Part shown: positions 1 to 12,286 of the stretch, one piece after another | Layout of the letters: the number at the start of each line of letters is the position of its first letter | How positions within the stretch are numbered: position 1 is the first letter of the stretch | Assembly: GCF_950005125.1 (NCBI RefSeq) | Contig: NC_080091.1 | Location: forward strand, 2,472,501-2,536,500 | DNA length: 64,000 nucleotides | From: Chionomys nivalis | Taxonomy: Eukaryota; Chordata; Mammalia; Rodentia; Cricetidae | Reading direction: 5' to 3' | Translations under genes and position numbers: made by a program | The notes under the pieces: generated by a model | Told to the model about the DNA's origin: nothing | Databases searched by the model: none | What the model saw: the letters and a program-made list of their open reading frames with translations, nothing else

Positions 1-2218
1 AGGTTGATATGGCCTGGCCCAACAGATAACACAGATCGCCAGGCTGTGAATCACCTCCAATCTTTCCATCTTTTGGATGGAAGAACAGGTTGTGTGTCTA
101 TTCCATTGAGCGGATGCTCATGTGTGCTTAGCATTCCTGCTTTCCATGTAGATCTGTGAGTACAAGGACCTTTGCCCTCCAAACACCCTGCTAGTTAGTA
201 ATGCCTGTTACTAATAACGTTAGCATTAACTTGAGTGAGTCAAATACATTAAGCCCTCAGGTCAGCTGGGGAAAGATATTTGGAATTCACTGAGTCTCTG
301 AGACTATTTTTGACACATGTGTAAATGAAGAGTGTGTCTGAGCCTTAGTAGTGAGAGTGCATCACACCAGGAGTTACAGTATAGAAAATCAGAAAATTGA
401 GCTGGCATAGCAAGCTCAGGGAGGAGAGAAGTATATAAGGAGTCTGCCATTATGTTGAAATTTAACATAAGATGATCTCAGAGCAGAGAAAAACTCAATC
501 AGGACTAAGTGAGTTTCTGTATCTCGGCCGTTTTGTGTTCCTGATTAAGTGTACCACCTCTTAGACTCAGTGTGTCAATGCAAAATGGGTCTCATGAAGC
601 CGTATGTCTCCTAGGTGTACTGTGGGCAAACTGCAACAGCATCACACACAGTGACTGAGCATGTAAAATCACCAATGATGCTATTCTTATCAACACACTT
701 TAAGAAAATAATGACACTTCACTCCATAGGTTAGGAAACTAAACACATAAGAAGAAAAACCATTATCTATATAAAGACTGTCCTTCAAGTGGACCAAATC
801 CACATGAGTGGAAAATCTTACAGTGCAATGCTTGTATGTTCTTGTCCTAATCCCAGATCATGCAGCATTAATTATGGCCCAGTATATAGCACAGGCTACT
901 GGTTCCAAAGGCATTATAAGAAGTTGCTAAACCTAATTTTTTATATCAAGTTACTGAGAAACTTCAAAGAGAGTGGCAAGGAAACAGCATGAGTTTCAAG
1001 ACTCCAGCATAAATAGTTGATAATTTCGGATTGTGGGTGAGAAGATAGAAACTTAAGAAAATTCTTAAGAAATAAAATTAAAGAATGGGTAAATTTTGAA
1101 AGTAATAAGCATTGTAAACTGACAGAAAATCTGTAAGTAAGCCTATGAGTCAGAGTCCCCAAAGCAGTGGATTTTATACTATGAATGTCAGTGGGCTACA
1201 TCAAATTTATCTTTTGACAAATGGGCTTAGACCTTTACAAAAAGAGCAGTGTGGAGAAGTACTTTAGAAGAACATTTGCTGCACTGTTTAACAGAATCAC
1301 TTCAGCAAGGAGATCTTTATAAGGCACGGCAAAGGTCCCTTTTATATTAGACTCCATAGTTGTCACAGAAGCATCTGCATGAAGGCTCAGTGCTGCTTGT
1401 GTTGCAGAACTGACTCAGGAGCTAAAGGACTTCCAACGCTAAATGTGACCAGCATGAAATGTCATCTGTTTCTAGAAACAGCCACAAGAGACTGCAAATG
1501 ACAAAGCAGGCAACTCTGCCAAAATTCTGTGTCGCAGAGTTAGTTCTCTTCTTCTTCCGAACACTACTGAAATCTTAACTATAAAAATTTTATGACATAT
1601 CCTCTTCTCCTTCACTGCATAATGAAAACAGAGGAACAAGAAACAATTCTTCAGTCTCAAGAATTAACACTGTGTTTGCTAATTTATCCACAAGGAAGAG
1701 TGTAGAAATCTCTGAAATGATGTAAAATAATGTAATTACCTCTAGTAGCCTCAGCACTAGACTAAGGCAGGTGAGTAAGGATTGAGACAGAGTCAAGAGT
1801 TGCAAAGAGGCAACAATTAGCTAAGTGCTATTCCTTAAAGATCCAAGGGTTTGGCATTTGTCTTCAGTGTGACAAATTCGTCATTTGTTGTGTGACACTG
1901 GGAGAGACATACAAACTCTTCTCTTCCCAGATAGGGAACCCATGACAGACAGCTTACTGGGGTTACAAACAATAATATTAATGAACAGTTTTCGAGGAGT
2001 GTGGTTAAATCAAAGGCAGCTCACAGAAAGCATAGTCCAGCTCTGGTGGCCATTGATGCTGGAACCCTGGAGATGTCCGGAAGACTGGTTGGGCATTGAC
2101 ACGTTGAGCCTTCTTTCCTCAGTGGTCCTGACTGCTTATTCATCTTTGGGACCTGGAAACTTTGTGAGTCTTGCAAGTTTCAGAGCCTCCTGAGAATCAC
2201 GACTTCTCTAGCATCTTA
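1..2218. other. Unassigned non-coding sequence
   Basis: I recognise no gene, RNA or repeat family here. The longest frame (1885-2193, 102 codons) has low-complexity-free but unfamiliar sequence, no splice signals that I could tie to it and no homology I know, so I do not call it a gene. Confidence 0.5.
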
Positions 2219-2591
2219 AGAAGCCTTTAGTCCAAGGTCCTCCCTGCTCCATCCAGGTCCAGGAAGGTGAGCATCCAAACAGGCTAGGCTCCCACAAAGC
2301 CAGTTCATGTATTAGGGTCGAAACCTAGTGCCATTGTCCTTAGCTTCTCATCAGCCTTCATTGTCCACCATGTTCAGAGAGTCCGGTTTTATCCCATGCT
2401 TATTCAGTCCCAGGCCAGAGGGAGGGGGAATGGAGTAGGGGGAGGGGGAGAGGAGTGGAGAAAGGGGGAGAGGGAGAGGAGTGGAGAGAGGGGGAGAGGA
2501 GTGGGGGGAGGTGGAGGGAAATGGGAGGCGGGGAGGAGGCAGAATTTTTTTTTCAACAAAAAAAATAAAAATAAAAAAAGAAACCTTTAGT
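2219..2591 (+). mobile_element. Short LINE-1 with 5' inversion (twin-primed) and target-site duplication
   Basis: A 347-bp LINE-1 3' UTR insertion at 2232-2578. The left part (2232 to about 2418) is LINE-1 3' UTR in reverse orientation. The right part (about 2419-2578) is the most 3' G-rich LINE-1 tail in + orientation, ending in an A-rich tail. Flanks 2219-2231 and 2579-2591 read AGAAGCCTTTAGT and AGAAACCTTTAGT, a 13-bp target-site duplication with one mismatch. About 50 bases of LINE-1 between the two parts are missing, which is usual for twin priming. No coding capacity. Confidence 0.85.
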
Positions 2592-3837
2592 ATTTTGAGT
2601 CCCAGTGAGCTTCCCTACAAGAGGGAATGTTTAAGGACAGCCAACAGTTGTTAAGGTGCAATTTCCCTAAGGTTTACTTGAGTACCAGAGCATCAGTGGG
2701 TAATGTTCAAAATATTTGTCGAAGAAAGTGAGGGAAACTCTTTTTCTACAATATCAATAGCTTCTGAAGGAAGGATTAAGATAAAGATAAGTGAATATAA
2801 GGCAAAAATGTGGCCTAGAAAATATTCTTGGCAAAAGGCCAAAATCATGAGAGAAATGTCAAGCTAAAAATAAATAAAAATATAAACAAGTAATAAAGAG
2901 TTGTTTCCAGTTTGTCACACAGGTTTATATTGAGGAATTTTTTGGCCACTTGCCCGGTCCTCATCACTAAAAAGAAATCTTCCATTCTGAACTGTGTAAT
3001 TATTTGTTGGAGTGATATTTTTAAGGGAATAAAGTGATAAAAGGAAAATAAACAATTACAGAGTGCTAATACAATTTCTATAAAAGTAGCAATCAATATA
3101 CATCAAGGAAGGTCAAAAATAATTTTCAAATATTGTTAGAAACGTAGGTGTGGGTGGGGAATTACCATGGAGTCCTCTCCTTTCGCAGAAAGCAGTCTGA
3201 GTGAAATACTAAGACACCCATGATAAAAAGCAACCCCGGGGAGTGGAAGGCGTGGGGGCAGTGGGTGTGTGCCCCAGAGACCAGCAGACTAAAGCTGGGG
3301 TCTGTAAACTCAGGGAGGCAAATGAAAATGTGAAAGGTTAATTGAAACTGGAACCAGGATGGGGAAGTGTTTAATATTCTAAAGGCTCTAAAAAGATCAT
3401 TTTCCTCTACACCTATATGGAATTTGCCTTTCAAAACTAGAATGAATGTCTCTGCCACCCATCAAAAGAAACAGGAAAAAAAACAAGCATAGAGGCTGTG
3501 TACCTGATTTGGAGCATGAGAGCATATGAACTGGAGAACACACTGCTCCAAGACAACAATGTCATTATCTTAGAAGCCACTGCCTTCCTGGGAGTTCCCT
3601 CATGACAAAATCATTGTCGACAGGCATGGCATGCTATCTCACACCTACGAAATAAACACCTCAAGCAACTACTCACAAATCAGATCACTCACGCTGCTAG
3701 ACAAGCCTCAATAAATGTGCAACTATTGACACAGTGAGTGTGGCAGAGGGACACTAGAAACAGGACCATAGTGCACATCACGACTGTGAGGAAACAGCCC
3801 TACTCTAAGTGTGGTGTTCATATTGAAGTTCTAGCAC
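2592..3837. other. Unassigned non-coding sequence
   Basis: AT-rich sequence without a recognisable gene or repeat. Short frames on the minus strand (2845-3096 and 3162-3458) show no family resemblance. Confidence 0.45.
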
Positions 3838-3940
3838 CAGCGAGCTGAGGAGGAAGGATTGCCACAGGTCAAGCCAGTTAGGGATGCATAGCCAGACCAG
3901 TTCTCAAACAAAATAAAACAAAATAACCACAACAAAAACA
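3838..3940 (+). mobile_element. Degenerate B1-like SINE fragment
   Basis: The order of blocks (a GAGGAGGAAGGATTGCC block, then CAAGCCAG, then ATAGCCAGACCAGTTCTCAAAC and an A-rich end) follows the right half of old B1-type SINEs, strongly diverged. Family assignment is tentative. Confidence 0.4.
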
Positions 3941-4252
3941 AACTATAATAGAAAATAAACAACCTTATCAGGAATAACACAGTTTAATAAAAAATAAATA
4001 AATGAATGAATGACTCTCTTTTGGCTACAAAAATCAGTGAACATCACTTCAAGGTGATATCCAGGAATGACTGTGCTTTATGTGATCTAGGAAACAGGGT
4101 CTGCCTACCAGTCCACATGAATGTTGATCCTTTGAAGTCAAGCTGTGGAGTTGGTCAGAAAGGTAGGAAAAAGAAGTTCTAGACTTGACTTATGGAGCAG
4201 ATGGACACTGTGAGACCTGGCGAGTCATGTATAATTGTGAACAGATTTAAGG

Positions 4253-4620
4253 TTTCCGTTGTGCTAAAACAACTTGACAGAGCATAACATTGGGGGGGAG
4301 GGTTTATTCCATCTTACAACACTCAGGTCACACTCCATTACTGAGAAGGGCAGGACCTGATGCAGAAGCCATGGAGGAACACTGCTTACTATCTTTTTCC
4401 ATATACCTTGCTCATCCTTCATTTTTTTCAGTACCCAGGATTGCCTGCTCAGCTGTGGCACCATCTACCGCAAGCTTATGCCTCCTGTATTAATCATTGA
4501 TCAAGAAAATGCATACATGCATTCCCACAGGTCAGACTAGTAGGGTTATGTTTTTAACTGAGGTACCTTCCTCCAAAATGACTGTAGATTGTGTCAAGTT
4601 GACATAAAACTATCCAATAT
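4253..4620 (+). repeat. Rodent interspersed repeat, family not assigned
   Basis: The segment contains a chain of phrases that I know from a high-copy rodent repeat: a GGGTTTATTCCATCTTACAAC block, a GGTCACACTCCATTACTGAG block, a CATGGAGGAACACTGCTTACT block and an end GTGTCAAGTTGACATAAAACT. I cannot name the family with certainty. The small frames at 4264-4493 are chance frames within it. Confidence 0.55.
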
Positions 4621-5399
4621 AGGGACCTTTGTCATAAAGCAAAGAACACATTGGAGTGTCTTCCTATAAGGATATAGAACCCATATTTCTTATTTGCTGG
4701 TAACAGCTGCTCCTGTCTTCTCAGCTTCCTAACAGTTCCATCATGCTGTATGTGTCTAGGGCAGAGCAATAAAACATTATCCACAACTATATCAATTTGG
4801 CATGGCCTAAGGAAACCAGATGGGGACTCTCTAGGACAGAGAACATATCAAGCAGAAGTGAAGGCAGTATATGGAGCATAGCTATGAACACTCTATGAAG
4901 AGTGACAGGAGACCAGATGAACTAGGATTAGAACAGCATAAGATGGAGTCTGTGTTAACATATTTAAATATTATCATTTATGTATATAGGAGCAGCAGAC
5001 AGAAGCAAGCACCAAAATGATGGAAATAAAACGGAGCTTCAGAAAGATGATTTTAGTGATCAGGGAGGAAATGTAAGGAGAGAGGAAAGGCTGGTGAAAT
5101 CACTCTAACATCTTCATATAACATCTTGCAAAGAGTTCTGAGATTTTTTTTTTTTTGAGAGGAGGTGAAAACAATGTGAGAAAAATATTGTAGATATAAA
5201 CTCTAATCTTTGGCTAATGTTTGAATATAGGATGGAAGACAAGAAATGATAGTTCTTGGGGCTGACTCCAAGAGCATAAACTCAGGCCAAGATCTTACAC
5301 ACTGAGTAAAGACAATCAAGAGGAGTATATTGGCTCTGTATGAGGCTTTGGTGTGCAGGTCAGTGGTCCCTTTAGACATCATAGAAAAGGAGAGGTTGA
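4621..5399. other. Unassigned non-coding sequence
   Basis: No gene or repeat family recognised. A 12-T run lies near 5145-5156. Confidence 0.45.
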
Positions 5400-5880
5400 G
5401 CACACAGTGTTGTGGAATATTATCTGAACTAGGCAAAGACGCACTACTTTTGTTTATGCTGCATCTGCTTAATTGTGTAAAGATGCGGTTACATCTGTTT
5501 CACCCTGCCTGTGTAAAGCACCTGATTGGTCTGATAAACAGCTGAATGGCCAATAGCTAGGCAGACAAGGGATAGGTGGGGCTTCCAGGTAGAAAGAATA
5601 AATAGGAGGAGAACTCTAGGCTCCAGAGACGAGGAAGGAGAGAATGAGAGCCCCTTGGGCCAGAAGCTAGGCAGCTGCCAGTCAGACACAAGATGCAGTG
5701 AAAGTTAAGATGTATAGAAAGAAAGAAAGCTCTGAGGCAGAAGATACAGAAACAGTTTAAGTTAAAAGAGCTGGCCAGAAAAGAGCTAAGCTAACGCTGA
5801 GCATTCAAAACTAATAATAAGTCTCTGTGTCATGATTTGGGTGCTGGTTGGTGACCCATAAGAAAAAGCCTGGTACAACA
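5400..5880 (+). mobile_element. Solo LTR-like unit of an endogenous retroelement
   Basis: A roughly 470-bp unit starts near a TGTTGTGGAATATT block (about 5407) and ends in TGGTACAACA at 5880. It has the features of an LTR: a start in TG, an end in CA, an interior CCAAT-like segment (GGCCAATAGC near 5549), an AATAAATAGGAGG TATA-like box near 5599-5611 and a late AATAATAAGTCTCTG signal. This text is familiar from rodent LTRs. No retroviral coding region adjoins it, so it is a solo LTR if the call is right. Borders are approximate and I could not confirm a target-site duplication. Confidence 0.5.
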
Positions 5881-5940
5881 GAGCACCTCGTAAAGGATGC
5901 AAGAGCGGAGGACAGGAACAAAGCGAACTATAGTGAGTGG

Positions 5941-6087
5941 GAAGGGATATGAGGGTACCGCTGAGGGGAAAACGGTGTGTGTAGGAGGGAAGGGCTATGA
6001 GGGTACCGCTGAGGGAAAACGGTGTGTGTAGGAGAGAAGGGCTATGAGGGTACCGCTGAGGGAAAAACAGTGTGTGTAGGAGAGAAG
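5941..6087. repeat. Minisatellite, three copies of a 47/48-bp unit
   Basis: The phrase GAGGGTACCGCTGAGGG recurs at 5951, 5999 and 6046, and each copy continues into GAAAACGGTGTGTGTAGGAG or a near match. Periods are 48 and 47 bp. Each copy carries a KpnI-type GGTACC site. The array begins about 60 bp after the LTR-like unit. Frames on the minus strand that read through it (5786-6204) simply translate the repeat. Confidence 0.85.
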
Positions 6088-6858
6088 CCACATATCCCAA
6101 GTTATAGGCACGGTGCCATGCTCAGTCCAGCCAAGATGAAGAACTGCACTGAAACACAGTATCTTCCTACCACAGGACCCTGAGCATTTCTGAGCGTGGG
6201 ACATTTTGGCCTCTTATAATTCACAAATCGTAGGGCATCAGTTCATACTGCCTCACTGATAACAGGGCAACAAGAAGAGAAGACAAACAAAATAAAAGCA
6301 GAAATAAAAAAATAAAAGTGAGGGAGAGGGGAACATAGAAAATATAAGAGCAACTGAAAACCCCAAAGAGAGTAACTCTGTCCAAATTAAAACCTTGTCC
6401 GGAGGCAAGCATAAGGAAGAGCAGAGAGGTGTTGAAGGCCTTCTTGCAGAAAAGGAACAAGACTCATTATTTTGACACTTCCTAAAGTCGCTCCCAGGTC
6501 CCGTGCTGCTTCTTTAACTGCACTCAGCTTGCTTAAATGGCAAACATGTCAGGAGGTTTTTAAATCTCTTTAAAGGATGACCCCGAGGTGGAGATTTCAC
6601 AGAGTACAATGAACAGTGCCCTGGATGAGCCTCCTCAGTGCAAAGGCAGTGTTGTCCAGCCCAGACCTGGAAGCAGTGAGCTTTCCTCTGAGTACTGTTA
6701 CCATGAGTGAAAAGAGGTAGTAAGGGTCAGACTGCAGGGGTTGCAAGGACAGACCAGAGGTGGGCTGAATCGGGAACCTGTTTCCTGTCTGCTTCGTTGT
6801 GCTTGCCAGTCCCATTTTTTTCTTTCTTCCTCTTCCCCCCCCCACACCCAACCGCCCA
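6088..6858. other. Unassigned non-coding sequence
   Basis: No gene or repeat family recognised; a pyrimidine-rich tract at about 6815-6845 precedes the reversed B1 and belongs to its tail. Confidence 0.4.
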
Positions 6859-6993
6859 GAGACAGCCTCTCTCTGTGTAGCCTTGACCATCCTGGAACTC
6901 GCTCTGTAAACCAGGCTGTGCTTGAACTCAGAGATCCGCCTGCTTCTGCCTCCCAAATGCTGGAATTAAAAGCGTACACCACCACCGCCTGGC
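6859..6993 (-). mobile_element. B1 SINE (reverse orientation)
   Basis: Read on the minus strand it has the B1 order: a CCAGGCGGTGGTG-type head (6978-6993), CTTTTAATTCCAGC, GAGGCAGAAGCAGGCGGATC, TGAGTTCAAGCACAGCCTGG and a final GAGGCTGTCTC, followed by a pyrimidine-rich stretch on the + strand. Moderately diverged. The overlapping frames on both strands translate this SINE. Confidence 0.85.
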
Positions 6994-7577
6994 TACTAGC
7001 TCCATTTCGTGACTGTATATTGTCTCATAAACTAAAAAAAAAAATGCTTATGGGTGATAATGAACCTATGATCAACCCTGTGGTAATGACTGATACTCCT
7101 GTGCTTCTTGAGTAATTGATAAAACATGAGGAAAAGGTGTTACCTCTATTTGTGAAGAAAGCACAATTGAGGTGATGTTGGCTTGTCTATGATCATAGCT
7201 TACACTCATGTTCTTGGGTGTCAACCCAATCTGGGGTTACTTTTTGCTCTCTCCTACACTTAAACTGTTCTTTGAGGTTTCGATAATTATCTAAAAAGCA
7301 ACAAATATCTCTCGTCCAATAACTGCTATTCAAAAATAAAAATGAGATTAATCTTGTTAAGGACTCTCTCTACATGTGAGATTTCTCCATTACTCTAAAA
7401 GCCCTACTTCTAAAAGTCTGTGATCTCCAATCCCTTTAATTCCTTCACAGAGTGGTTTTATGTTGACTAACATAGAAATAAGAACACTTCTGAAGTCAAT
7501 AAATATGCAGAGCAGAATAAGAAGTGAAAGGGAGGCAGAACTCATTCTCTGATGCCTCGTGTTTCATAATCTTTTTC
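6994..7577. other. Unassigned non-coding sequence
   Basis: AT-rich; no gene or repeat family recognised. Confidence 0.4.
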
Positions 7578-7985
7578 TCTTTTCATTTTTTCTTCTCTCA
7601 TACAATACATCTTGACCCCAGCCTCCCCTCCCTCCACTCCTCCCTTATCTCCTCCTCTCCCCACCCCCAGGTCCACTGCTCCTCCATTCCCCTTTTTCAC
7701 TTCAGAAAATAACAAGCCTCACAGGGATATTAACAGAACCCAGCGTAAAAAGATGAAATAAGACTAGGCATACACCCTCATACTGAGGCTGGATGAGGCA
7801 ATCCAGTAGGAGGTAAATGGACCCAAGGACAGACAAAAGAGTCAGAAACACCCCTACTTCCTCTGTTGTGGGAGTCCCAGGAAAACCCAAGCTAAACAGC
7901 CACAGCAAGTATGCAGAGGACCTAATGCAGTCTCATGTAGGTGGCTCCATGATTGTTTCCTGTTCTTTCAGTCCCTACCTGTCCT
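7578..7985 (-). mobile_element. Old LINE-1 3' UTR fragment (Lx-type)
   Basis: The C-rich start (CCAGCCTCCCCTCCCTCCAC), the following CAGGGATATTAACAGAACCC, the AATAAGACTAGGCATACACCC and GAGGCTGGATGAGGCAATCC blocks, and GCAGAGGACCTAATGCAG match the reversed 3' UTR of older rodent LINE-1 (Lx-like). No ORF2 is attached. The small frames at 7524-7908 lie inside it. Confidence 0.7.
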
Positions 7986-10426
7986 CTGTTTAGGTAATAG
8001 TAATCACAGCCCAATGGCCATGCCATTCTCATTGTTTTTTTACTGTGAAATAGCCTAGGCCATTGGGTCCAGTGGAGTCTTAATGTGTTTTGGATTGATG
8101 AATGTCTTTTCTTTCCCACATGGAGGATGAGTCATAGTTTACCATTAATACAATTATCCTCATCATTAATGCATCTTGAACTGATATATTCAATATATAC
8201 AGTATTTATACTAATATAAAATACTTCAAAATTAATTCTTCTTTCCCTAAAACTTGTATTCCATCTTAACACTTCACAATACCTATTATAGTGTGACTTT
8301 TTTGAAATCTTTCCAGAAATGATTTATGTTTTTGAAATAAATAAAACTCACCACAGTCTCACAGGTACTACAATTAAGAGGTAAAAGCATTTTGTTAATT
8401 GTCTTAAGCTAGAATTTCCATGTGCTAAAACTGATTTGCCTTTGTAAATGATATCATAAGTAGTTCAGAATAACTCAAGACACCATCTAGTTAATGGGAA
8501 AGGGACATGGCTCTAACATATTTCTCACTGCATATTTGATAGCTTTTACCATAAATCCTGTGAAGTTCACACGAATAATACATCATGTGCAAATAAAGAG
8601 AAAAGTGAAAATCCCATAGAGTTTAGTCCATATTTATATGGTTTTCATACAAGTCAAGAAAGGAATTTTATGAGTATGGACGGCTACAACATTCAGAAGT
8701 CATGGTCTGTCTGTGATCATGGGAGGCTTCCCATTCTAGCATAATGTGGCTTGGGAAGTTACTAAGTGTGACATTTGATAGCAAGGTATTCTCAATTATT
8801 AGTGAATTCGGCTCTTTGATGTTTCCTATAGCCCAAGTTCTACTTTTCTTATGTTTGGATCAGGATAAGTGGTTAACACAGTAACACCACACCAGGTTAA
8901 CACCTTTCAGGCAGTAATAGATTAAAGATGGCTCTATACTGTTAAGGATTTATCTTTTGGTTTTGTAACCAGTGCTTAAAGACTTGCTTTTAACTTTCAG
9001 ACAAGAAGACATAAGGATGAAGAAGGCCATAACACGTCACCCTCCTGCCTCTCCAGAGGTTCTCTACTCAGCTTTGTAAACTTTGTGAGCAAAGATTAAA
9101 CTACAAATCTGAGTATTTCCAGGATTATGTTGGAGAAGAATTAATCCCATCCCCATGTCACACATCTCCAGGTAGTATGGAGGTCTGCTCTATTGACAAA
9201 CTAGGCTTTTTTTCTTTACCCTTAAAGTCTTGATTTTCTAAAAACTTCCTGAAACTTTGACAATTTGCTCACAACCGATAGCCTACTTCTATCTTATGTT
9301 CCATTATTCATTTCAGCTCACTTCAGTGACGTGGCTTTAGAGCAACCCTAATGTAGAGCCCCTCTCATTCAGTTTATCAAAATTAGTCAAGTGCTTTTAG
9401 ATCCTTGCACAGCATGTGTAACCCAACGCAGATAAGCATCTGATATCTCCCAGTCTGTTATTAATGCAATAGAGGCTCAGCAACTTTGTGTTCTGCCTAT
9501 GTAGTGGCAACTAACATTGACACCACCGTTACAGCTAGGGGCTGACAATCTAGTGATAGGAGCCATGAAAGCAGAGGTCACAATATCAGCAGGTAAGGGA
9601 GCTAAGTAATTCCAGTTATGACAGATGCACACTGAGGAATCGCTATCCCAAGTGTAACTTCAAGTATCTCAGGGTTCTAGTAAAGCTCAGACACAGAATC
9701 TAATAGTTAAGCCCTTCATGAAAACAATAAAGGAAATGCAACTTGTATCTTAGTGTACCTTTCAAAATAAAGCATTTGGAACAGTTCCTTTAAAATGGAA
9801 AAATCGATAAAATGTAACAGCATATAGAGAGTCTTTTGGCTGTGGTTTTAATTGAAAACCTTCTGGGACATGAGTGCCCCTTTTAGAGAAAAGGCTAATT
9901 AAGAGTTTGGAATGGAGAAGTAAATGGGTTAAAATAGAAAAGGGGAGAGACTTCTCACTCCCTGCGCCCCCATCTCAGTCCATTGCTGTTCCATCAGAAT
10001 GAACTGGATTACATCCCTGGTGACTTTACTTAGGGTAACCGCGCTCTGATGGCTTAACGCATCACAAGAGAATTGAGCATCTACTGAAAAGTGTGCACTC
10101 TTATGAGTGGGTCAGCGCTTCAGGTCTGAACCCAAGGCCAGCCCTCACTTCTTAGCGCTGATGACACCTACTATCACCCAGTGACAAAAGGTCTTTTCAA
10201 CTAACACGTTTTATTTTATGATCCAATGAAAAGGAAGCAGTTTAGCATTGGGGGTTTAGCATATGAAATTACTGTAAGTGCCCCTTGGATTCGAAATGAG
10301 AGGTAAAAAAGTCACCCTTTACATTCATGTCCTAACATGGCATATATCAAGTGGGGACTATTTACCGCACAGCAAGCTCAGTGCCTGGGCACAACCTGGT
10401 ACCATACTTTTCATAAAAATACCTTG
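7986..10426. other. Unassigned non-coding sequence
   Basis: About 2.4 kb of AT-rich sequence with no gene, RNA or repeat that I recognise. Confidence 0.45.
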
Positions 10427-10506
10427 CCTGGTCTACAAGAGCTAGGTCCAGGACAGACTCCAAAGCCACAGAGAAACCCTGTCTCAAAAAAACCAAAAAA
10501 AAAAAT
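10427..10506 (+). mobile_element. B1 SINE, right-half fragment
   Basis: Starts in a TGCCTGGTCTACAAGAGCTA block and runs through AGGTCCAGGACAGACTCCAA, GAGAAACCCTGTCTC and an A-rich tail, so only the 3' half of a cricetid-type B1 is present (5' truncated). Confidence 0.85.
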
Positions 10507-12286
10507 ACCTTTCAAGATGGATAAATCTTTCCTAGTAATGATATGAACTCTCTTGCAAGTAAATTTGCTTCTCATTTGACAAGATTAAATCCACTTTGGG
10601 AAATGCCGTGCATTTTCTGAAACTCAAGCCTCTGAACTAACCTTGTTCTCCTCCGATGCATTTCAGATTTAATCAACAAATGTTAAAAATAACTGTCTAT
10701 CTAAGCACCTACATTCATGTTAAATATTTGATCCATGTTTTGAAGTAAATATTGTTCAAGTTTTGGAGCTAGCTATACAGTAGTACAAAAACACCTGAGG
10801 ACATATTTAATGTGATACAGTCAATGACTCATGATACATTTGTATTTTAGGGCAATAACAACAAGCAAATTGGGGTGCAGGAGAAGGATTCTAGGCCAGG
10901 TTTGCACAGAGGCAGGATACTATGGGGACTTGGTAGGTGTAGCTCTCAGAGTCGAAATGCTGAAGTTTGCCTCACATCTGTCTATCTACCTTGACAAAAT
11001 TATGTTATCACTATTGCTGGATTATTTTAGTTCATTCATAAGTGAAAAATGTTTTTAAAATGTGTTGAGCGCTTACACATATTAGATGTGATTGAAAAAA
11101 TGAAATTCATCCAGTCCTTTATAAAATGAGCCATAGAAATTTTTAATAAGACAAAAGCAAAGAAACAAAAGTAGATGTCTGTTTATTTCCTAGTTCTCTT
11201 ACGTCAGTCTTTTTTTCTAAATAAATAGTGATATCGGTGCATGTGGATGAATTATGTGTATACATATGTGCTCTAATTTATATTTAAATTTTTCTGTAAA
11301 CAAGAAAATAAACAAATAACAGGGAGACAGGCAAACCCTGCCTGGAAGGCTCAGGAATGTTTGTGTTTGAGAGTGTGAGAAAACCCTTTTGCATTCAAGC
11401 AGACGGCAGGTGAAAATGCAGGAGAAGACTCCGAGCTTGGAATAGTCCAGTTTAGGGACTGGTGGGTCCACTACACCTTGGAAGAGAACCAGGTACCATG
11501 GTCTAAGCTGCCAGTCAGACAGAGCCTGCAACACATCAGTCCTGAGGAGGGGCCAGTTTTCAGTTTGTTATTTCATTAGCTTTCTGTTACTCTAAGTACA
11601 AAATGACTGAAGGGAATGTTGCTTGTGGGGCTCCACATTTTGAGGGCTTATGGTGAAAAGCATGGAGGAAATCTGAAAGGGACTCTCCAGAGGCTCTAGT
11701 AGTAGAGCTGGACAGCTGAGGAGGAGGCTGGCATGAAAATGCTCACTTTGGGAGTAGGTAAAAATGAACACCCTTGATGCATATTTTAGGAACAGGAGAT
11801 TGTTGCATATTCACTGTGAACTTTCAGATCTATGTTTTATAATGCCCTATGCTCACTTGTTTCCTAAAGTCAATGAGAAGCTTAATGAACAGAATAATAT
11901 GGGAAACTAAGGAGAGATTAATGATGCCTCAACTGCATGTAAAATTGCATGGTCCTGATTACATTAACAAGCCTTATTCATCTTTCTGTATGCTGAGATC
12001 AAGAATCACTGCTTTGGATATATTGTTAAATTCCCATTTTAAGGACAGTGTATTATTAGCAGAAACATTTAGGTTTTTATATTCTAGGCGATGCTTAGCA
12101 ATCTGAAAGCAAATCTCTAAGACATTCACTGAAGGAAAAGATCTCCAACAAACCATGAATATGTTAGTGATGAGATTTTCCTAAGTATGGCAGTGATCCA
12201 TTTGCATTTTAGAGAAAAAAAATCTCCTTTTTTTCCTTCAATCTCTTAAAACTACAAAACGACATCTCTTAAGATTTCTTTGATGA
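10507..12286. other. Unassigned non-coding sequence
   Basis: No gene recognised. The frames at 10831-11058, 11217-11534 and 11849-12106 have no features that I can link to a protein family. Confidence 0.45.

Noticed and set aside
1885..2193. A 102-codon frame on the + strand
   Set aside because: No recognised domain, no start context or splice partner, and a composition like chance frames around it.
2396..2590. Glycine/arginine-rich frame
   Set aside because: It is the G-rich 3' tail of a LINE-1.
5400..5880. A complete endogenous retrovirus
   Set aside because: No gag, pol or env-like frames adjoin the LTR-like unit on either side.
5786..6204. Minus-strand frames with an internally repeated protein sequence
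   Set aside because: The repetition is the 47/48-bp minisatellite read through; no sign of a real protein.
6597..7115. Overlapping 95- to 124-codon frames on both strands
   Set aside because: They translate a reversed B1 SINE and its flanks, a common artefact.
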